Part shown: positions 57,601 through 64,000 of the stretch, in pieces
Layout of the letters: each line of letters begins with the position of its first letter
Numbering within the stretch: the stretch's first letter is position 1
Assembly (NCBI RefSeq): GCF_040436345.1
Contig: NC_133219.1
Coordinates: 18,374,958 to 18,438,957, forward strand
Source: Pagrus major
Lineage: Eukaryota > Chordata > Actinopteri > Spariformes > Sparidae
DNA length: 64,000 bases
Reading direction: 5' to 3'
The notes under the pieces: generated by a model
The model's input: only the letters and a program-made list of their open reading frames with translations
What the model was told of the DNA's origin: nothing
Databases searched by the model: none
Translations under genes and position numbers: made by a program

Positions 57601-60600
57601 CTGAACGGCTCGCACCTCTTCTGTTAGCTTTGTGTTGGACTTTTCCAGAGCGTCCACCTTGGCCTGGAGGTTATTTACTGATGCGCTGTAAACAGACAGA
57701 AACATCATATGAGTTTCCAGCTCAACAAGCTGCTATACAAGGTGATGAGAGTGAACAGAAGAGACAGAAGTTCACTGTGTATAACCTTAAATGTCTGTTT
57801 AGCTCCTCCACGTAATTCTTCTGATCGAGAATTGCTGTGATCTGACCGTCGCTGAAGGAGCAGAGAGAGAGGGGAGAGGAATGAGATGATAGACAGATGG
57901 AAGACATAGTAACATAAAAGATAAATCATGACGTTAGCCGTTAGCCAACTTTTTTTATCACTGACTGCAGCCAAGTGAAGAGAGTGTCATATTTTCTGTC
58001 ACTTTCATAATGAGGAAAATGTTTCATATTTATTTTTAGTATCTTACTAAGCTAGGTTGCCGTTTCCAGTCAGCTGGAATAGCAGTGACACAACTGTTTT
58101 TACACTGAAAGGTCAGTACATATTTCAAACTAAAGGACACAGCAGATGGTGATGGTGCATGAAGCGGTTCAGCAGGTGAAACCTCAAATAATTTTCTGTA
58201 TTTAAACTTTTGCTAATATCATCTCGTCTCAGTAAAGTTGTAACGATTACTCGGCCGGACAGTAAACTGCCCTGATGTAACTATTGCAGACAAACATCTA
58301 ACATGATGGCCAGTCTATCAGATGTTACCTACAAAGATCAGCTAAAAGCTAATATAACGTCTTAGAAATCAGAGCTAAACAACTAAATCCATTAAATAAA
58401 AAGAAGAGGATGAAACCAATAAAAAAACCCATAACCAACCCTCCTCCACACCCACACTCTTGACTTCACTGTTAAGTAGTTTGAGAGACTAAAATGGACT
58501 GAACAATCACTGTTTGTTAAAGACGAGAAAGCTGCACTCACCCCTCTGCACTCTTACTACTGTGTCCTCCATCTTTGAGATACATTGAAAAATCAATCAC
58601 CCCGACCTGCAGAAGTAATTGAACAAGAAATAGAAAATCAATGACAGCTGAAACCACACTGCAGCTCTTATGTCAAGAGGAAAAGAAAAATGCAAATAAC
58701 ATTCCTACATGCTTCTTCTGGAAGATCCTTACAAATGTGTGCACTTTGTAATAGAAGTCTTAGCTGCATTCAGGTTATCAGTCAGAACAACCTCCACTTC
58801 ACAAGAGGTTTATAACTGGAGAGGTTTCACTTCCTTGTACTTGGAATGACACTTGTTTACTGAGCCGATGACAAACTGGCAACCTGCCAATCCTGCACGT
58901 CATTCTGGCTTCGTCCCCAAATTAACTGCTGCTAAAACAGCATGAGGCAGTGATTCCTGAGTGGTAATGGAAATCTACTGATTTTAAGGAATTACTACAG
59001 GAAAAATTCTAAGGGTGCAACAACAACTGATTGCTTGTTTTTAGAACTGCACTGTAGAGCAATTTAATCTATTTGAAGATGGATTAATGGCACACAGGTT
59101 CGATACTATAAATTCAGGGCTAAAGTACCACATCAATTTGGTTTCTTATTCTTAAAGAAAAAATGAAATATGAAAGTCAAAACAACTTGAATTAAAGTGA
59201 TAACTCCTGTACACTGCTGCGGACATATATATATATTTCCAGCATATCTGCGTACACACAGATCCTGCCGTATTTTCGGTTATTTATTTCAGAGACAAAA
59301 AAGGTTGCAACTTTAGAAGCCAAAATTTTGAATTTTCCTCCTTCCCTTCCTGTATATTACAATTGAGATGGGACTCATGATTGGTGGGAATGATAAAAAT
59401 TTTTATTTTCACCGAAGTAACTAGTGTAATCATGATGATGATGTGACATTTTTGGGGTCTGTACCAAACACACGTTTTCTTATATCTGGAGAACAAGATT
59501 TGTAGGCCAGGACAGCATGAGTGAACTTCATTACAATGCTGCTCTATCACACACTCTGTCTTGCCCATTTTGCAATTTGGATAATATTTAAATTAATTGT
59601 GCAGCGCTGGTAAATTTGATTTTGGAGTTGTTGTCAAGGTAAGGGTGAAAGCAGAATTACCTGAGAGTCCAAGTCCTCTCCCTTCATACACAGATTGGCA
59701 TCGATGACATTTAGTCCAACGAGCAGCCCAGCGATGACAGCTCCCTCTTCCTCCATCATCAACGCATTTGGCTCATAGAATTCACTGCACAGAACAAGTG
59801 ATAGAAATACTGTCACTCACCAGAAAACTGCTTTTATTCAAGCAATTTTTAAATGTGCATTATGTCCAGGTCTAGGGGGAAAAAAGAAATCAAGATGTAA
59901 GTATAACAAATGTTATTCTTGATGCCAGTGGGCCTCAACAAGTATGACACAAACAAACCTGAGCAGGTCCTTTCTGTTGATGATAGTCTTCATGTAGTCA
60001 GAGAGTTTCTTCTGCATCAAGGCCAGTCTTAACCAGGCACGCCCTCTTCCTAGAGGAGTTCTGTAATCAAACACAGGAGATTTGCATAGAAATACACTTG
60101 AAACCTAACACAACACATAAGAAAACAACTCCTTACAATCTTTAAAACTGGCAAAGGTGCTTCAGCCAGAGTTAACTTAAACCAAAAGAATTAACTCCAT
60201 TGCTCTTAAATCTTTCATGGGATTGCTTTGTGCACAAACTTTGTTAAGCATGCTGATAAAATCAACAAAATCTTAATTTATGACAGGGAGAAATCTCTCT
60301 GTGTGCCTTCTTTAGCAAATCCATACAACAGACTCACTTGAGGCCGGGCAGATCTTTTACACTGGCAGTGATCTCTCCTGCCTCTGGCGTCAGCTTTTCG
60401 ACGAGCTCCAACGCCCCCCAGAATGACTTGTTCTGCCCCAGGAAGGTCTTCTTGGCTGATGAATGACAGAAGTTGAGTTGGTTCATTTGAAGGAATTTGG
60501 GTCACCAAGTCATCATACAATAATGAGCCCCAGAAACAAATGAGGAATAATCTTTTAACAGAAGTGCACGCAAATGCCAAAAAATAGGTACCCTGACTCC

Positions 60601-63570
60601 AGTAAATACAGAACATTTAATCAGCATTTTTATCTTTTTTGTAAATTGTCAATTTATTTATTTTGGGACCGTACAAAAACGTTCATACAGGACATTTTTT
60701 TTGTGTGATTACTGAAGCAGTCAAGATCCCAAATTTCCATTTTTTAAACTTTACAGGCTCTTAAGATCCACCAGTTGTGCAGTTTTTAACAGAAGGACAG
60801 TGTGAAGTGTGTTTTACATACTTTTCAACCCATGCTTCAGACAGTGCTCCATCACGACAAAGAACTGCTGGAGAGGTGCATAGTCAGAGTCAAGTGTGCG
60901 TCCCAGGTTGAGGGCAGACTCGATCAGGCCCTTGATGCTCAGTTTGGCCATGTTCATCAGGTTAAGCCTTTCGATTGCGATGGGATCCTTGGGATCTAAA
61001 AGTGAAAAAAAAAAGACAGGAAAAGGTCCTGAGAGTGTGTAATGACACAAACTATGGTCTAACAACAGAATGACTCAGGAGCTAAATTTATTGAGAGACA
61101 GAGGAAGAAAAACACACTTTAGTCAGTTCTGCATTTCTTTTAACACTACAAGATTTTTTCCAGGAAGTAACAGTTTTCATAAGGATATAGTTTAGTTTTA
61201 AGAAGATGACAAACCCAACTGTTAAGAAGAAGAACAAAAGTTACGTTTCATTCTAAAAATCGTTTTGAAACCCAAAAATGACTTTTGGACTTAGCACAGC
61301 AAAACCTATAATACATTTTTAATATAAACCTAAAAATATGGATAGCTTTGAAAGAGAAATAACCTAAAAATGGTATGATCCATCTATACATCTTTGCCTC
61401 ATTCATTATTTACATGAGTAGATAACTGAGTGGCTTTTAGTGGAGGAGTTTTACAGGGTTATGCTACTTGTTTACATTATTAATACAATTATACATTTGG
61501 TCTGTAGTTTGTATTTGCATAGACTTTAGTTAAAGAGCATCACAATCTTGACTTTCAACCCACAACAACTGAAACCAGAGGGTATTTAACACAGAGATGT
61601 TGTATGTTATTGCTAAAATGGTGTAAATCTGCATCAGAATTATCATTTTAAAATCTAGGATTTTAAAATGATAATTCTGGGATAAACAAGGACAGCTGGT
61701 TCATGAGAGAGATTCTACCTTCTATTCTCTTTAATTATCTTTATAGACATAAAGCAACAACATGACAACTTCACATTTCATTCAGATCAAACAAAATAAG
61801 TTTGCATGCAGTCGTAAACACAGTATGTGCAGCAATGATAGTGTGTTACTCGCTACAGATATTTAAAAATTAAATTAGAAAATTAGTTGTAAAATTAGGT
61901 ATCATGTACTTATTCTAAGATCAACAACTAGGCAGCCTGGTTAAAAAAAACAACTTATGTTCATTATGGTTTCTGCATTTGTATAAACTGATGAATACAG
62001 GAAGTGAGTTTTCACCTTTCAGTGAGGACGCTCACTTCAGACACTCAACTTCTCATAAAGAAGCATTCAAGATTTCCCCCGCTGCACAAAAACTTAATTG
62101 CAAGAGCCAACTTGTGTGGAGAGTGAGTTCCATGTCCTATATATCGTCTTAGATCTTGGATATCTTTAACCACTTCGTCATTATATCCACATTATTGACA
62201 GTTATTTACCAAAAGTCTCATAATCTTAATATTATGTGAAAAGAAACAGTCATCCCTACATAATGGTGCAACATCAATATTGAGGTATTTGGTTATAAAT
62301 CGGTTAATTGATTTTGTTGCCTGTCCTAGCATTCATGAAGTGCTTATGAAGTGAGCTCATAATATTGAGATGTATTGTTTATCATGGTGGTAGAGCCTAT
62401 TGTAATGTTATTTTAAGGCCATATCATCCAGCCATTGTTAAATATTACCTACATTTGAGTTGAAATGCTTGCCTCAGGCCTTACAGTTTAAGTTAAACAG
62501 TTACATTTGCACTGGTGGAAAAAAGACAAATGCTAATACTGCATTGAAATGAAAACGATCAGCCATACAGCAATACCAAGCATCATAACAGACTGTTTGT
62601 GAGACATTTGATCTTACAGTTGCATGACAAAACAAATGTTTCTGTCACCGTCTGGTCCTCTGTAATATCATGTCAGCAGTCTATTGCTTCTTAAGAGCTG
62701 GAGCTTGAGGTGCTGCAGTGTTTGCAGTTTGCCATTTGGCTTGAGAAAAGTCTAGTCCGCCTCTCTTTAGAAAGGACAGTCACGGAGCTGCCAATCTGCA
62801 TTCTCTGTACTGAGAGAAGGCGTGGCAAAAGATGAGGAAGAGGGAAGTCTTGCTGGACAGCAGATATTCTGATTTCCATCAGATTTAAAACCATACAACT
62901 AAAGATCAGACTCCGCAGCATGAATCTGCTCAAAACAAGTCACCTGTTCACTGCCAATTTTAAATATCTGGTCTCAGTCGCATCCTTTCTCGTTCTGTGT
63001 CATTGAGAGTAAAAAAATTAAGGATGTGCAAACCTATTTGATTGCTATATTTCGTAAGAGTAAGCAAAAAAGACACCAATATTATCTCAAATACTTGTCC
63101 ATTTGATTTACTGCAAGCTAATAAATCCCCAGGACAAAACAGCCGGCACTTCCTGTTTGTTTTGTTGCCCAGCCCTTGCTTATTTACAAGCAGCGTCATC
63201 TCGCTATGTAACACTCAGACATCAAACCATCTCCCCTGAAATTGATCATGACACAGCTCAAACCGGACACATTACCACAGTTCACTAGATGAAACACGTC
63301 GCGTCTGGGGACCTTGTGTACCACCACGCCCTAACAGAAATCCCACTGTGCAAACAAACCTCCTTGGACGCTGAGCTAATCTGTCACATTACCTTCATGG
63401 GCCGGCTCTGGGTCTGGGGTAAGGGAGATGTCATTGAGCTCGCGAAGGCAAAGCCACTCGCCATCGACAGACACGCGAAAGTTGCAGAGATAGATGGTCT
63501 CCCGGGCGGCCTGGGTGATCTTGTCGGTGGTGGGAGTCGGGGTTTCGCTCTGAGGCGTCAGATCAGACAT
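51620..63570 (-). CDS. rufy3: RUN and FYVE domain-containing protein 3
   Basis: Adaptor that links Arl8-positive lysosomes to dynein and supports axon growth (established for RUFY3/Singar1). Exons in transcript order: 63393-63570, 60822-60995, 60338-60455, 59959-60060, 59661-59784, 58542-58606, 57786-57851, 57616-57685, 57386-57475, 56799-56882, 56475-56642, 55429-55526, 54172-54291, 53153-53276, 52970-53055, 52851-52878, 52502-52579, 51620-51766. All phases agree: 639 residues. The N-terminus ([18 protein letters not shown]) and RUN domain (about 75-225) are close to human. Coiled coil covers about 255-525. The C-terminal finger has four CxxC pairs: C578/C581, C594/C597, C602/C605, C622/C625. 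The basic RKHHCR motif of true FYVE domains is replaced by TKKQCKN, and the WxxD motif is missing. Convergent with grsf1, as in other vertebrates. RUFY1/RUFY2 are excluded by the N-terminus. Confidence 0.97.
52137..52400. mobile_element. TTAA-flanked MITE in rufy3 intron 17
   Basis: TTAA at 52137-52140 is followed by AGGTCCAGTGTGTAGGATTT. The right end reads AATACTGGAGCT followed by TTAA. Reversed, the right end is AGCTCCAGTATTTAGCG, which matches the left end with a few changes. TTAA on both sides is the target site of piggyBac-type elements. The sequence is a well-known fish repeat, and its internal 'gagggagcaggtgctctgta' and 'atgttgcaccaccatgtgag' are recognisable. Confidence 0.75.
54003..54152. 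repeat. Dispersed repeat in rufy3 intron 13
   Basis: It contains 'gaagggtaactccactaatt', 'gaggagtactactgcatat' and 'ctccagaggaagctgcatgt'. The last 45 bases are nearly identical to 57137-57180. The copy ends about 20 bases from the exon 13 boundary at 54172. Confidence 0.75.
55679..55698 (+). promoter_or_regulatory. ZNF143/STAF-like motif in rufy3 intron 11
   Basis: AACTACAACTCCCAAGGTGC resembles the ZNF143 binding site (ACTACAACTCCCAGAATGC-type). Such motifs also ride within repeats, so this is weak. Confidence 0.25.
57108..57236. repeat. Dispersed repeat in rufy3 intron 9
   Basis: Same orientation and family as 54003-54152, sharing 'ctccagaggaagctgcatgt' and 'aatctgataaattgcc', then continuing as 'tccagtgatgtcacagtgg' and 'attgtgggtaatgtaggc'. 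Confidence 0.75.
57852..59660 (-). other. rufy3: rufy3 introns 5 and 6
   Basis: Non-coding apart from the 65-base exon 6 at 58542-58606. AT-rich; no nested gene or element was recognised. Confidence 0.75.
60996..63392 (-). other. rufy3: rufy3 intron 1
   Basis: A 2.4 kb intron. It contains a perfect 45-base palindrome at 61635-61679 and, at about 62690-62933, a less AT-rich stretch with an 80-codon open frame on the minus strand. That frame resembles nothing I know; an alternative first exon is conceivable but unsupported. Confidence 0.8.
61635..61679. repeat. Perfect palindrome, 21-base arms with a TAG spacer
   Basis: Left arm 61635-61655, spacer TAG at 61656-61658, right arm 61659-61679. 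The arms are exactly complementary over 21 bases (left arm begins CAGAATTATC, right arm ends GATAATTCTG). The pairing stops immediately outside. Confidence 0.95.
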
Positions 63571-64000
63571 GATGACTCAGCTGATGCGAGGCAAAACCAA
63601 CACCGCCGAGGCAAAAAAGGCGCAGCAGCTTTTGTTCCAGGAACCAGTGAAAGGCTCCCCCACAGAAAATCACAGAGTCAATGAGAAGAGGAAATCAGAG
63701 AGGATGAAAAGAGCATCAAAACAAAGAGGATAAAAGGCCAAGACGGGGAAGGCCCTCAGCAGCTTGCAGCAGGTGTTAGAAAGGGTGCTGCTTTTCCTCC
63801 TCTTTATGCCTGCATCCTCCTCTCCTCCTTGTTACAATTGAGTGAATTACGCTGCTGTCTTGAAGAGAGTGCCCTGGCCTCTCCTCCTCCACCTCCTCCT
63901 CCTCTTCTTCAAGCTCTCGTTATCCCTTTTGTGCAGACTGGGAATTTAAAATGCAAGAGAGCACCGTGCTGAAAATCACAGCCCTCCTCCGGTCAGCTTA
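63571..64000 (-). promoter_or_regulatory. rufy3: rufy3 5' UTR and promoter region
   Basis: Sequence upstream of the rufy3 start (ATG at 63568-63570, A at -3). It contains a CTCC/CCT-rich tract at about 63880-63913, which is a GGAGG-rich tract on the sense strand. No TATA box is clear, and the transcription start is not resolved. Confidence 0.45.
63880..63913. repeat. CTC/CCT trinucleotide tract
   Basis: Imperfect CTC and CCA units, visible directly, in the rufy3 upstream region. Confidence 0.85.

Noticed and set aside
60278-60616. 112-codon minus-strand frame over rufy3 exon 3
   Set aside because: It reads the exon in a different frame from the one required by the splice phases. The in-phase frame gives the conserved [10 protein letters not shown] stretch.

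Overview
The window is nuclear DNA from a ray-finned fish, most likely a spiny-rayed teleost. The genes have vertebrate exon-intron structure with GT-AG introns. The three recognisable multi-exon genes read as fish orthologues of MAPK1, GRSF1 and RUFY3. The introns and intergenic DNA carry dispersed repeats typical of teleosts and many AT-, GA- and CA-type microsatellites. There is no bacterial, organellar or viral gene content.

Layout from left to right. Positions 1-2,380 hold a TATA-containing promoter and what looks like a non-coding first exon of a minus-strand gene that leaves the window on the left; ypel1 is suggested only from vertebrate synteny. Positions 3,300-3,580 are a second, CpG-rich promoter-like block (three CCAAT boxes, GC box, NRF1-like site, E-box) with no gene attached. 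Positions 5,080-13,054 contain no coding exon and may be a very long mapk1 3' UTR. Positions 13,055-36,137 (minus) are mapk1/ERK2: eight coding exons, 369 residues, with a 17.6 kb first intron. Positions 37,962-39,389 (plus) are a one-exon TRIM-type ubiquitin ligase gene (RING, B-box, coiled coil, PRY-SPRY; 475 residues). Positions 42,477-48,533 (plus) are grsf1: nine coding exons plus a spliced 3' UTR, 394 residues, three quasi-RRMs. Positions 51,620-63,570 (minus) are rufy3: 18 coding exons, 639 residues, RUN domain, coiled coil and an atypical C-terminal FYVE-like finger. The last 430 bases are rufy3 5' UTR and promoter.

I rebuilt every exon of the three multi-exon genes by hand. All intron phases are compatible, all reading frames stay open, and every splice site is GT-AG except one GC-AG intron in grsf1. 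mapk1 exon lengths (146, 183, 190, 117, 115, 132, 110 and 117 coding bases) match what I recall of the vertebrate MAPK1 gene.

The genes do not form a pathway. mapk1 encodes a cytoplasmic/nuclear signalling kinase, grsf1 a mitochondrial RNA-granule protein, rufy3 a lysosome and neurite trafficking adaptor, and the TRIM gene a probable ubiquitin ligase. grsf1 and rufy3 are convergent neighbours, as in other vertebrates. I found no previously undescribed multi-gene system. The points most worth checking are the GC-AG intron, the 45-bp perfect palindrome in rufy3 intron 1, the RUFY3 finger without its lipid-binding basic motif, the orphan CpG promoter, the possible 8 kb mapk1 3' UTR, and several well-preserved transposon remnants.
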